Made by a program: the position numbers and the translations under genes
In this document: positions 43,857 to 55,629 of the stretch, in pieces
How the letters are laid out: each line of letters opens with the position of its first letter
How positions within the stretch are numbered: the first letter of the stretch is position 1
DNA from: Stenocarpella maydis
Taxonomy: Eukaryota > Ascomycota > Sordariomycetes > Diaporthales > Diaporthaceae
NCBI GenBank assembly: GCA_002270565.1
Contig: NQMI01000106.1
Location: 1,717 to 65,716, forward strand
DNA length: 64,000 nt
Direction of reading: 5' to 3'
The notes under the pieces: model-generated
What the model was told of the DNA's origin: nothing
Seen by the model: the letters and a program-made list of their open reading frames with translations, nothing else
The model's database searches: none

Positions 43857-45689
43857 TTGCAAGCTTGTGTAAGCTCCGGGGTGGGGGAGGGGGGAAGGTA
43901 CCGGGTACATGTATTTGTGGTTAGAGGATGGTATGTGCCCATGTACTTCTGTACTTTGCTACCATGCTCGATAGCTTGGGGTTGGCGTAAGGAAACCTCC
44001 CCTCTCGTCCATCCTCCCTCCTCCCTCCTCCACGCTCATCCAATCACCACCCTACCTGCCTGCCGTCCTGCCCTGCCTGGGATGGCATTCTGGTTTCCTC
44101 CATCGACTCTTGGGCTTCCATCTCTTCGACCACCTGCCGCCCAACCTGCCAGCCAGCTCAACACCGTCGTCGCCCAGTTCTCATAGCCTCCGTCCGCCCT
44201 CGACTGACGCATATCACATGCCCCTTCGACCTGGCACCTCGCACTTCCCAGCAACCCGCCCAGTCTGCTCCCGGCTCAAGCGTCTCACGCTGGGGGGTTG
44301 TCTGCTTGCTAGCTCAGCCTGGCCATCCTCTGCACACAACGAGCGCACGGCAATCCCCCACAATGCCATCCCCCTGATCGCTACACCGGTCTGGGGGATT
44401 CGCAATATCGCGTCGCATTGCTATACCTGCCTACAGCAACTAGGCCTGGCCCCGTGGGCTGCCGCGTTACCGCTCCACTAGCTGCTGAGACCTAACTCCG
44501 GCCCTCTGCTTCTGGGAAACAAAGGTCCCCTCCGCCCGCCAAGCTTCCGATCTATCGTTTGCATCTCGATCTCGCCCCCCTCCAATCGCAGTCAATCCGG
44601 CATGAGAAGCTGCGTGGCCGCGGATCCACCTCGGCCAGCAGCCCTGGAGAACGGCACCCGAAACAGGAAGTCTGCTCGTCTTGGTCCGGGTCTTGGGCGA
44701 CCTTGGGAACGTGCTTGTATCGCACGCCTCCGCTTCAGCCCCTCCTGGCGATGGCGCGAAGTCAGGTGCCGTGGTTCCCACGTCATTTTTGCGTGTCGAG
44801 AAAGGCCTCCCGACCCCTGGACGGCCCGGCCGGTTCGTCAACAAAGTGCATTCACGTAACATCCGCCCCCGTCTTTCCTTTTTGTTTTTAAATCGACACG
44901 GCCCACCCGGTCGGTATTGAACCCCTTCTTTCCGGGTAAACCTGCACATACTCCCGGGCGCCCGCGCCTTGGAGAACCTTGTGCCGGACCCTGACCAGAC
45001 ATGTCACATTATGACGGTTGACCTGAGAAGCGGCTGAAATCATTTCGACAGACTTGCGCGCTTGTCCAGTTTGCTGTCCTGCAAGGAAAAAGGTGACGCC
45101 GTTTCCTCCTGTTCCATGCTCTTATTTCTGAGTCGGTTTCCTTGGCTTCTGTTCTTTCTTTGGTACTGGCCACGATTCCTGATCACCATATTTCAAAGAA
45201 AGAAAAAAAAGAAGAAAAGTACACGTATATATGTGGAAACCGTACGGATCGAAATGGTGGTTGGATGGGTGGGTCTCCGCCGAGATTACAAAGCCGGTCG
45301 GTGCGACCTCAGATCTCCCTTGCTGCAGCCAGCATGCCTCCAGATCGGAAATTTCGCAGACCAGCCTGCTCGGCCGGGCGTGCCGGCTGGGTTCCCACAC
45401 GTGTTCTCACGACAACTCTTGGCCTACATTTACGTCACCCTCTGCTAACACGCGTGTCACTCTTCGACAATCTCATGGCTGTGGCTGCAGCCCCTGCCCG
45501 AGCACATGGCGTCCTGCTGCCAGATCGGTTAGCTCCACACACCTTGCTACACTACACCAACACGCTTGATACCTGTATGCGTGGCCCGATACGGCCGGCT
45601 AAACCATAGTTAATCTCAACCAGGCCCCGTGGGCCCAGCGGCACAAAACGCCCAGAGACTGAACTGTACCCCAGCAGCCTTGTTCACAC

Positions 45690-45693
45690 ACAA

Positions 45694-45732
<39 letters not shown>
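45690..45732 (+). repeat. AC microsatellite
   Basis: (CA)n of about 20 units, noncoding. Confidence 0.95.
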
Positions 45733-45735
<3 letters not shown>

Positions 45736-46253
45736 ATGGTGGCCGTGAGCTGCCCTGGACGCAACAAGTGGAACACTGGCGGGCGGGTGCCCACGGCCAG
45801 GTACGCGCAAACAGGTTTCCTGCAATGGGAAACTGGAAGGGCTGCTGCCCCTGACCAAAATCCGGTGCAAGCGTGGGTCCTTGGCTCAACCAAAGGGGGG
45901 AAGGGACCGGCCCTGTTGTAGAACATCTCTCTATCCGCGAGGTCTCCTCCGCCGTTTTGCAGAACCATTGCCCCCTCGGCTCTTTGTTATTCTGATCCCG
46001 CGGGCCAGCAGGCGCACCTGGAAGATCCCATATCTGCGAGAGCCTCCACGGTGCAGCCCGAGTCTTCCTTCCATGCCATCGCGACGGCTCGCACGCCGCG
46101 GGACACGGCATGGCGGGGCCTGTTGTCATCCCCATGTCCTCCCGGGCCTGACCTGGCCAGCTCTGGCCTACGGGCAGAGTTCACGGGAGTGTCCCTCCCT
46201 GCTGTGTAGACTGCTAGCCCGCCCAAGGATGGGGCACAGCCGCCCGCGGCCCG

Positions 46254-46746
46254 TAGTTAGAATTTCATACATATTTTCAGGAATAATTTTATAACCATTA
46301 ATATAAAACATCGAATAAATTTCTTTTATACAAGGTAAAGCTCTTGTATAAAACTCTAAAGCCATAGTCTTAGTTCCAGCCCTTTCCCCTTTAACTAGAT
46401 AAGGTCAACTAGAACAATAGTGAGCTAATTGAGAAAACACAAACCAAACATACTCAGATTTACTTAAAGACTATTTTAAACGCGCCGAAGGACTTACATT
46501 TAAACTACGGTTTGTGATATTAAAAGTTCCGTCTGATAAAATAACTCCAATAATAACACCATATTGATAATTAGGTAGCTTTATAATACTACGCTCCTCT
46601 TTGCTAATAACTGGCCCGACAGTATTACATAAGTTTAAACCTCAAACAACGACAGCTAAGCAAGAAGAATATCCTGGATTTTTAAACAAATAAAACTGCC
46701 CTAGCTCTGTTCTAGTTAATACTCCTTTATTTATAACTCGTAAAAT
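46254..46746 (-). pseudogene. LAGLIDADG homing endonuclease remnant
   Basis: Read with TGA=Trp, the segment gives VINKGVLTRTELGQFYLF, then YQYGVIIGVILSDGTF (the first LAGLIDADG helix, here with GVILSDG), SLSKSEYVWFVFSQLAHYCSS and KGERAGTKTMALEFYTRALPC, a conserved order of family landmarks. An in-frame TAG at 46471-46473 interrupts it where CAG (Gln) would be expected, and the frame is lost at 46254 before the second LAGLIDADG helix. Its 5' part continues in a different frame across 46757-46763. Nonfunctional as it stands. Confidence 0.8.
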
Positions 46747-47429
46747 AAATTGTACATTTTTTTCTTCCCTAATTCGGAATCCGTAAATTTACGACTTCTT
46801 ATAGGTGCTAATGTACGACAAGCCTCTACAATATTATCAAAAACATAAGCTATTGTTTTTTTATCTGGATAATAAGCAAACAATTTGTTTAATGTTAAAG
46901 TATTTAAATTTATATATGTTGAAGCACCAGACCCGATAGAACCAGAGAACTTTTCAGATTTAGACAATTCAACAGTTACTAAATACTGATCTTTATATAA
47001 TGTATCTAACCCTAAGAGACTTTTAGATAAAATATGACTATTAAGAGATTTGACATCAACCTTAAGGTTAGATGCAGCTTTATTAACAGACAAATAAATA
47101 GTAGTTGTATTTCTCTTAACATCAAAAACCTTAATTTCTTTATTATTACCTAAAGAAGAAGTACCGGCCGAGCTGTAACTACGTCTTATATCCAGCTGTA
47201 TAACGTCACCCTTAATGTAAGGTCTTTTTTTATTACCTATATTGCCAATCCCAGTTAACGAAGTATACGATAGGACCAAGCTAGGTAAATTTAGAGGGAG
47301 CCATACATTAACTCCCTTGGGCGAATTTTTAGAAAGATCCGATAAATTTAAGCAACATATAAAAGTAAGAATGCCATCATTAATGCAAAAAGAAAAAAAA
47401 AACAAAAGCCAAAATCTTAAGCTTAGCAT
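46731..47429 (-). pseudogene. NUMOD1-containing N-terminal part of the homing endonuclease
   Basis: A 232-codon frame. It contains EIKVFDVKRNTTTIYLSVNKAAS, a NUMOD1-type helix-turn-helix motif common in intron endonucleases, and ends ELGKKK. In the next frame the sequence resumes NVQFILRVINKG, continuous with the LAGLIDADG remnant, so a one-base change in the A/T run at 46757-46763 (or a base-call error) separates what was probably one gene. The hydrophobic start (MLSLRFWLLFFFSF) may be intronic. Confidence 0.65.
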
Positions 47430-47448
47430 GTTACAAAGTAAGTCGATA

Positions 47449-48076
47449 CTAAAACCTTTTAAAAACTATCATATATCTACCCCTGTAAGGCGTGTTAATA
47501 CCTTTTTCTAATTGAGATTTTTCCCTACGAGATAAAGATTTAATGTCAGAATTAATAGCAGAAGCAGCCTTACGAATAGATTCATATGTTGTAGTTAGTT
47601 TAGTATCAAGATCTGTAATTTCTACTTCAACCCCTACCTTTGAAAGTTTGGTTCTATTCAACGCAATATTTCTAAAAAGATCTTCCCCGGAGGGGATGAT
47701 CCGCGCGCAGCGCGGATCTAAAGTTTCGGTAGAGTGTTTTTTACCATAAAAGTTATTATTAATACCCTTACGAGACTCACTCATAGCTTTCTTAACTTGA
47801 TCGCCATGTTTTCTACCTAAAACTTGACTACGTGTTTTTTCTATGCTTTCAGGTGTATGTTTATAACCCTTAGAGTTTCCTCCTAGTGGGTTAAGGTTAT
47901 AATCAGGTTTCAGTAAATCAATTCATTTTTGTTCGCAATGTATAAGATCTTCTGAAGTGCAATACTCTAGAATAACTAAAGAGAAATTACCCATCCCATG
48001 CTTTGAAAGAGCTCTAACTATATATGTGCTACTACGAGCAAGATAATACCAGTCTTGGTAGTAATCACTTAATCTC
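47449..48076 (-). pseudogene. GIY-YIG homing endonuclease, N-terminally truncated
   Basis: With TGA=Trp one continuous frame runs from the N at 48077 to a TAG at about 47449. It reads DWYYLARSSTYIVRALSKHG and FSLVILEYC, the second half of a GIY-YIG nuclease domain including the conserved Glu of CEQKWIDLLKPDYNLNP, then KGYKHTPESIEKT and RKGINNNFYGKKHS (NUMOD3 motifs) and TTTYESIRKAASAIN (NUMOD1). The GIY and YIG motifs themselves would lie beyond 48076. A 39-bp double-hairpin insertion (47683-47720) adds a GC-rich in-frame stretch between the NUMOD motifs. Confidence 0.85.
47683..47720. repeat. Double-hairpin GC-rich element (mitochondrial DHE type)
   Basis: Two adjacent perfect hairpins in otherwise AT-rich DNA: TCCCC-GGA-GGGGA at 47684-47696 and GATCCGCGC-GCA-GCGCGGATC at 47698-47718 (9-bp stem, 3-nt loop). 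This matches the double-hairpin elements scattered in fungal mitochondrial genomes. It is inserted in frame within the GIY-YIG reading frame. Confidence 0.85.
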
Positions 48077-48077
48077 N
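48077..48077. other. Single N at the mitochondrial/nuclear junction
   Basis: An ambiguous base exactly where AT-rich mitochondrial-type sequence meets GC-normal sequence, suggesting a contig or read join. Confidence 0.95.
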
Positions 48078-49383
48078 CCCTCATGTACTCGCTGGAGAAA
48101 ATAAAGGTCCAAGAATCAGCAACGCCAAGGGACGGGCAGGTAGATAGGTCTCCAGGGGCGGGCGCGTATGTATACTCATAGGTAGGTAATGGTCGATCTC
48201 ACCTGTGGCAGGGGTTTTGGTTGGCCGAAACGTGCGCCTTGTCCTCTTCCTTTTTTTTTCTTTTTTCTTTTCCTTTTCTCTGCCCGGCCAAGCATACCGG
48301 ATCGACTCAAGTTGCAAAGCACGCCGAGGAACAAGAAAAGAGATGAAAGGGGCGCTCCCGTTTTTGACGCGGGGCGGTGAACTGCATGGAGCCGGAAGCA
48401 CGGGTCTTGCTATTCGCGTTAACAACCCCCCCCCCAAGAGACAGCGCATTGATTGAAGCGCGAGAAAGGGTTATGGAGCAACAACGACGTGACCACCCCT
48501 TGCCAATTTTTTTTTGGGGGGGGGGATGGAGGGGTGGACGCCTCATGGGCATGTTGGAAATCAGCCATTCGCCGACAAGTGTTCAACGTCAACCGTCTCT
48601 CAAACCGCTGGGTTCTGGATTTCGCTACCGAGTGAGGCCATTGTACAGACCGACGGAGAGAGAGGAGAGAGAAAGATCATCCAGGCCCAGGCATATACCG
48701 ACGTATGAACCCCCGATCCCAAACCCCTTTCTAAATCCGGCAGCCGGTCATTCGATGGACTCAAGTCGACAGCCCTGTACCATTCCAGAAAACATTATGA
48801 AGGAAACGCTATGCAAATGCTCGAGTAATGCCTGTATCCCACTTCCCACCTTCTCCTTTTTCCGTCCCCTTATCGTTACCCTTGATTCCTGACAACTAGT
48901 ACAAAGAGATAAGAGGGGGAAAAAAGAACATGTCAGGGGAGGGTAGTAGTGGGTGGTAGTGGGTAATGGGGGTAATGGGTATGAGTATATGTATGTATGT
49001 GCGAGTACGGGTGCGAGTGTGGTATATCCAAGACACCCTATTCATCCAGTCCCCTCACTCGCCCAGCCTGTGAGCGAGATCGGGGCGGAGCACGCGGTCG
49101 CCCGACGGAGATGTCCACAACAGATATCGGTTGCTCAGTTTGCTTCTATACAATGCCGTCGACTCCGGGTGGTTTTGGCGATGTGTGTTTGTGCGAACAC
49201 ATTCAGACAGGGTTCAAGCCTGAGGTGGGATACCCAAGAACAAGCCACCTGGCTTGTGTGAGACGACCGATGCTTTTTTATAAAAGAAAAGAAAAGAAAA
49301 TCCCGAAACGAGGATTAGTCTGCGTGTATTCGGAGGACCCATGCGCCAGGGTGTAAGTAACCGTGAACCGGATCTGGACTCCT
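48078..49383. other. Intergenic region, 3' of the MAPKKK gene
   Basis: About 1.3 kb without a gene. Contains T/C- and G-homopolymer runs (48245-48285, T9G9 at 48509-48526) and short ATGT repeats near 48980. The right end should hold the 3' untranslated region of the MAPKKK. Confidence 0.5.
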
Positions 49384-52300
49384 TTATTCCGCGGTCTTCC
49401 ACGTCCCCTTGATTTTGGCATACAAGTCGGTCTGGCGAAAATCATAGTCGTCCCTAAAGACGCAGAATGGGTGCTCGGCAAGAAGCTTGGTGGCAGTGGG
49501 CCGTTCCTCGGGATTGCTGATATAACCGTAGCGTCAGCAAAAGGAAATCGCACCCCCCACAGAAAAGAAACGAGACCAGTCGTCCCTGGTTAGATGAGGA
49601 TATGAGGAAAGGGGGGGAGGGAGACTTACACAGTGAAACAATCCCACATGAAGGCCAGGGCCACGGGGCTCACCGCTGCAGACACCTCCTCGGGGATTGG
49701 CGGCGTCTCTCCGTTGGCGATCTTGTATATCGCGCCGACCGCCTCGTCCTTGGACCACGGCCTGCGCCCGGCGAACATCTCAAGAACCACACAGCCTAAC
49801 GACCAGATGTCCACCTTTGCGCTGTAGCCCTCGCCCTGGCTACGGATCACCTCGGGTGCCATCCAGAAGACAGAACCCTGCATTGAGTTGGTCTTGTCGT
49901 TGCCGTAGATATTGTCCGTCTTTTTGCTGATGCCAAAGTCCGAGATCTTGGCCGTCCCGTCCACGTCCAGCAGGATGTTGTCCGCCTTGAGGTCGCGATG
50001 CAGAATGCCCTCGCGATGGAGGTAGGCCAGGCCTGACAGCGTCTGCCGGGTGAGACTGGCCACGACAGACTCCTCAAATTTCCCGTGCTTCCTCACGCAA
50101 CTGCCCATACTGCCACCGGGAATATACTCGAGGAAGATGGAGATGCTAGTCTCCTTCCTTTCGCAACCGAGGTACTGCACGATATTCACGTGATCGAGAT
50201 GCTGCATGGTGTCGATCTCCTGATCCAGCGCGGCGACGAGCTCCTTCATCTTGGCCTTGTCACCCCCTGCGGCCTTGGGGTTGACCTCGACTTCCTTCAC
50301 CGCCAGGAATTCACCCGTGGTCGCGTTCATACCGAGGTAGACCCGCCCATACGTCCCCTTGCCGATGAGCTGGCCCTTGAACCACCGAAACGTCGTCTGC
50401 CGTTTGGGAATCTGGTTGTTGGCGTTGTGCGGCAGGCTGGGCAGGTGGTCCTGTGGGATCTGCGGCAGGATCATCGAACCCCGCTGCGGTCGGATCTGTA
50501 CGATGTTGGCGTTGAACATCTTGGTGGACTTGCGTCGCATCAGGTTGGTGTTCTTGTTCGCGGCCGCTGATGTGCTGCTGTTGGGAGTCTGTGGCACCGG
50601 CGGCACCATCCCGGCGCCTTGTGTGTAACGCTTGTGAGCCACCTCTCTGATGGACTTCATCCTGCCCAGGCCTTGAGAGCGCCGCGTGCTCCTTTGTGCC
50701 GCGCTGACAAAAGATGCTGGCCGCTCTAGCGCTTTGAGGGTGGACTCATCACTACCTAGGGTATCACTGTCGTTGTAAAGAGTACTTATCCTTGAAGATG
50801 TTACGGGTTTCGACTGTTGTCCGGACTGCTCCTCTGCCTCCTCGGCTATCGGGCTGGGCGGGAAATCACCTGGAATCTCGCTGCCCTCCTCCAGGACGGG
50901 CTGGTCCACGTCCAGGTTAGGGAAGAAGTCCTCGAGGTTGTTGATCAGCGCATCAGTAGGTGGACGGTTAGCCCATATTGAGGTGTCCTTCTCCATAAAA
51001 CTCTTGCGTCTGCTAAGCTTCACGTCATTGTCATTGTTGGAGTCCCATCCCTCGGAGTGCGGAGTATTGGGTGTTCTCTTTGAGCCTTTGGACGAGTGGT
51101 CATCATCATCGCCTACCGGTGTCTTGCCCCCGGACGAGGATGGAAGGTTAGATTCCGTGAATGATACCGACAGGCCCTTCTTACCGCGCTTGGTATTGAC
51201 TGTCAGGCTTGGGCGCTTGCTGAGGCTGCTGGCTCCCTGCGCGGCCTCTTCTTCATCACCGTCGCTGTCCTCTTCGTTCCAGAAGGTGCCGTCCTTGCTC
51301 ACGGGCGACGATTTCGCCACGGGTTTGCCGATTAGCTCCTTGGCCTTGCTTGTGGTGCTGGGGACACCGCGGCCGGCCAGAGGTTTCGCAAACAGTCCGT
51401 CGTCTGAGTCATCCGAGTCATCGCCGTCATCCTCATCCGAAGAAGAGTCTCCGTCAAAGATCCTGGGCTTGACAACGACCTTGGGTAGCTGAGGCGGCTT
51501 GTCCGATACGGTCCTTGCTGTAGGGTTGACCTCGCCTGCGGAGGTCGGTTTTTGGGACCTGGCGTCTTCTCCTGTTCGTCGTTGTTTAGCCTCCATGTCA
51601 ATCCTGAGTGGGTACCTAGTAGATCTGCTGCTTTTCCTCGTCCCGTTCCGTCTCCCAAGGGGTGAGAATGTTCCAGGCAACCGGGTTCCGCCAGGTGAGT
51701 AGTCGGGCACATCGAACGCCATACCTCCCGGGCTCATGGTCGAGGAGCCGGGGGTGGGTGGCGTCGGCGGTCGCGGACTACCGTCCTTCCCACACAATGA
51801 AATGCTCGACTGAGCACCCTTACCTGCTTCTTCCCCTGATCCACCTCCTGCGAACTCGTTGTCGCCTTCTGCCTCGGCCCTGCTGGGTGAGGTGCCCCGT
51901 CCTCCGGCACCTCCAGGATGTGCGATGCCGCCCAGGCCGCGACCGATGCCAGCCAGGGCAGCACCGATGCCCCCAAGGGCCTGACGCTCATTATTCGGTT
52001 TTCTCTTCTCGGCCATCTGCTTCGGGCTCTCGGATATCCCGGTGCTCTGCCGCTTGGTGGGGAACCCGTCCATGCTTCCTTGGCTCGTCCGATGTTGTGA
52101 GCCACGTTTCGAGAGCGAGTTTGCCTTGATAAGGGTCGCTGAGGGGTCGACAGGCGCTGCTGGGGCACGCCTCTGCGGTGCAAAGGCACCGTCGAACGGT
52201 TTCTTGTCCTCGAATGGCGAGGTGCGCGGCTCGTCAAAGTTGACAACACGGCCGACGATCCCACTGTACGTGCCTGTGCCATTATCCGAGGGTGAGTTGC

Positions 52301-55300
52301 CGCTCTCTTTGGCAGCCTTGCGCTTAGCGAGATACTCCTGCTGCTTCCTGATCATCTCGGCCTTGTATGCTTCTGCCTGCTGAGTGAGATTGCCGTCATC
52401 GCTCTTGTCGTGGCCACCATTGTCCTCCGCAGCTGCCGAAGTCTTGTCCTTCTCTCCCCCGGTGAGGGTATTCTGCCTAGAAGCCGGCGGGGACGAGCTT
52501 GACCGCCTGCGCTGCCCGTTCAGCCTCGCATACGTATCCTCGTCCATCTTCGCTCCCGCAGGTAGGTAGGCTGGCGAGAGGGCGTTCTGCGATTGGCCAA
52601 TATTGACCCCCAAGCCGCCCATGCTTCCAGGCCGAACCAGTATCTTCAGAGACCCGGCTGCGTCCGCCCTTGATTTCTTCTTGGCGACAAGTCTGCTGTC
52701 GTCGAGGGCGTCATCGTGGTCGAATTTGCCAAGCTCAGTAATATAGAACTCGGCGCCATCCGCATCTGGCAGGCCAAGATTAATGCATATTAGTTGTCTG
52801 AGGTCCGAGGCGGAATCCACGTCCGACACGTCTACCATGCGGTAATTCCAGTGGTCCAATGTCGCGAGAATGAACACTCTGCCTCGAGTGATGCGTCTCG
52901 ACCTCATCGACGACGTCGGTCTCTGCTGCTCTGTGGAGAAGCTCGACCCGGGCCTATCGAGCGAGGTCTCGCTAGGGTTACCCCTGCTCCCCAGCGAGTG
53001 CGCCTTGAGCTGCATCGGGCTCGTAGGCGACTCGGGTTCGTCGTGATGCTTCTTCTTGCGCGGGTTGAGGAAGAAAAGGAGCGACTTGGTCTCCCTGGCG
53101 GACCCTGGCGGCTCGCTCGCGCCAGCGGACCTGTCGCCGGCCGATGAGTTGTCGCCGAGCGGGCTCGGCCGGTTGCCGCCGTCATGGCCGTATCGGCGTG
53201 TGTCCTTGGCCATTTCGGCGGCGTTCATCTGGGACCGCAGGGCCTGGCTCGCTTCGGGCGGCACGCCAGAGCCATATATAGCTGCATTTGATGAAACCGA
53301 GTCAGTCGAGTTTCGATTTCTGTGGCCCCCAAATCTCCCGCCGGGCGAGGAAGCGAGATTGGGTGCCGTAGAAGACGAGAAGAGACCCTGGCTCGGAGCC
53401 GGGCTCGCCGCGGGACTATAGCCTCGGTTGCTGCTGCGCTCGTTATTGTTGTTGTTGTTACTGCCGCTGTTGTTGCTGTTATTGTTGATCGCTCCTACCT
53501 CTCCGGACTCGCTAGCGACCGGGCTGTGGCGGCGGGAGCCTTCGTCGTCAATGTTACCTAAAAGCAATTTCCTGTGGTTGCCTCCAGGGTCTGAAGAAGT
53601 GACTGAGTTACTAACACCGTACCAAAGAATGGGCATGGTCTGCGTCCATTTCTGCGATGAGATGACCTACGTCCAACTGAGAACCCAGGACCTGGGGCCT
53701 TGATAGGCGTGTCCGGAGAGCCGCTGTCCGGGCCTGCACTCGTGGGCACGAGGGAGGTGTTGCTCATCGAGTCTTTCCTCCCGTGGGACGATACCCCGGT
53801 CGCCAAGGGCGTCTCGCCCCTTACAATGCTGCGGATCAGCCGCCGCATCCTCTTGCCTTCCTCTCTTTCGCGCGACTGATCCCAGCCGGTCCCGCTGCTA
53901 GTGCACTCTGTCGCCAGTCGTGGGTACACCTGCTGGTGCATCATGCCGAAGTTGCCTCGCCCGCCGTGGCCGCTCCCGAGTTCGAGAAACCTGGACCCGT
54001 GCAGGTCCAGGGCGCGGAAGGTCGAGAGCCAGTCCTTGCTGAAGTTGTTTGCTTGGAGCCATGACAGGACGCGGTCCAAGGGCCACTGCGAAGCGAGCTC
54101 TGGCGGGATGCCCGCTGCACCGCCCGCCGTGGTGGCGTTTGAGGCCATCGAATTGCCCCTGTGGTGGTTTCCGTAGGTATCTACGGGCGTGGATATCGTG
54201 GTATCGCTGTTTGCTGCCCCCATGCTGCCCAGCCATGAGCTCTGTGAGGTAGCAGACCAGGTCGACATGTCGTCCATGCCCAAGCCGGGGATGCCGACCC
54301 CCTCGCCGTACGTGTCGCCCTGTGGGATGTAAGTAGCCGACATCTGCATGCTTTCGCTGGGGGGCGGGGGCGGGGGTATGGCAAGCTGCTGTCCATTGAC
54401 ATTCTTGTAGGGCTGTGGGTTGTAGGGGCGAGGCGCCTGCTGAGGCGGGGGCGGAGGGATATAAGACCCATAGGCGTTGTTCCATTGGCTTTGCCATTGG
54501 GTTGTGCTGCCAGGAGGCGGGCCTGGGGGGGGAGGAAGCGCGCCAGGAGGGGGCCCGCCTGGTGGCCCTGGCAGTGACATCGCGCCGGCGGGGGCGCTGG
54601 GGTAGCGAGGAGGCGGAGGGGGGATGTTGGTCATTATGTTGCTAATGGGGGCCATCGATGCCGGCGGCGATATGGGGGGAGGCGGCGGGACCTGGAAGGG
54701 CCTCGTGGGGTCGACGCCTGGCCCCTGGCGCTGCTGGCCGTACATACTGGCGATGTTGCTTGCGCTCGCGGACGAGTTCAGGGCCGGGGCCGGGGCAGTG
54801 TGGGACCTCGGCTGAGGAGCAGACGACACGGGCGGAGGTGACGGAACGGCAGCGGGCGCGGGGGTCCGGCGGGCCGGGGGCGGTCGTGTGGAGGGAGGGG
54901 GAAAGGCGGCGGGGCGGCCGGCAGAGGCGGTGGGAGAATCGGCGGGCGAGTCGGGGGGCGGGCGGGTGAGAGTGGGCCGCTTGCGGTGTTTGCCCTTCTC
55001 CTCTGGCCTGCGGGCGAGGGGGCGGCGAGGTATTGGGAGGTGGGCTCGGGGTCGGAGGTGTTGGCGATGGCGGGATAGGGAGAGCCGGCGCCTAGGCTGG
55101 AGAGCAGGGAGCTGCTGGAGCCGAGGGTGGGGACGTCGTCGAAGAGGACGCCGTCGAGCCTGGCGATGTCCTCGGTACCTTTGCGGTCCAGCAGGAAGGT
55201 TGGGCGGGAGAGCTGTGCGGAGGTGGCATCTAGAGACAAGGGCGAGTGAGGGAGGCCGGCGAGGGGGGATCTGGAGTTGTAGGGACTGAGCAGCCCAAGC

Positions 55301-55386
55301 CCGCCGTTCGCGTGTTCTCTGTCGCGATCGACCTGGCGCGAGGAGAGACTCGAAATGGAGCGTTGGCGCTGGACGCTCCTGCTCAT
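49384..55386 (-). CDS. BCK1: BCK1-type MAP kinase kinase kinase (cell wall integrity), one apparent frameshift
   Basis: Segments from 55386 to a C-run frameshift at about 54953-54958, then to 53671, 53590-49630 and 49516-49384 give about 1930 residues, near the size of filamentous-fungal BCK1 orthologues. N-terminus: QRQRSISSLSS, SPYNSRSPLAGL, GQRRRANTASGPLSP, then a Pro-rich region. A SAM-like domain follows (WPLDRVLSWLQANNFSKDW, LELGSGHGGRGNFGMM) and a Ras-binding-like region (RVFILATLDHWNYRMVDV). The C-terminal kinase has GKGTYG, AVKEVEV, HRDLKADN, DFGISKK and MAPEV, so it should be active. BCK1 sits below protein kinase C and phosphorylates the MKK of the cell-wall-integrity cascade. Introns 53591-53670 and 49517-49629 have canonical sites; the final exon supplies NPEERPTATKLLAEHPF. 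The long middle is disordered with poly-Asn and Ser-rich tracts. Confidence 0.9.
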
Positions 55387-55629
55387 TTGAGCGAGGCGTT
55401 GGAGTCTTTGTGCGAGCCGATGTCAGAGGGCATTCTCAAGTCTCAATCGTCAATTGTGAATCCTGCATGGGAGAAGGATGGGATTGCTGAGAAGGCCGGC
55501 GAGCCGGCGCGACGGAGTGCGAAACAGGCGAGGCAGGGTGGATCTGGAGCCCAGGGGAGCCAGGCAGTGACGAATCAGAGATGAGGCGCAGCGCGTGGTT
55601 TCTTGGTGCTGCTGTGGTGCCGGGTATGC

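Larger units (their letters stand above)
41386..46253. other. Gene-free region with promoter-like heptamers and microsatellites
   Basis: About 4.9 kb without a credible gene. Near the minus-strand gene start are tandem GCACCTT (41862-41918) and GGCCCAC (41960-42005) heptamers. Further right lie a GT microsatellite (43786-43856), CTCCCTC repeats (44005-44030) and an AC microsatellite (45690-45732). The longest frame, 43188-44186, runs through the GT repeat and shows no domain. The right end borders the mitochondrial-like segment. Confidence 0.5.
46254..48076 (-). mobile_element. Mitochondrial-type DNA segment (NUMT or chimeric join) with homing endonuclease remnants
   Basis: Base composition switches abruptly from GC-rich nuclear sequence to AT-rich sequence at about 46254 and back at 48077, where a single N stands. 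Both coding remnants read on the minus strand and need TGA as Trp (for example EQKWID and SSWPYLV), the mitochondrial code. They are pieces of homing endonucleases of group I intron type. Both ends truncate a reading frame: the GIY-YIG gene lacks its N-terminus at 48076 and the LAGLIDADG gene lacks its C-terminus at 46254. Either a real nuclear insertion of mtDNA or an assembly chimera. Confidence 0.88.

Noticed and set aside
43188..44186. 332-codon open frame through a GT microsatellite
   Set aside because: Open only because (GT)n encodes Cys-Val without stops; Trp/Cys-rich with no domain, and the reverse strand is also open.
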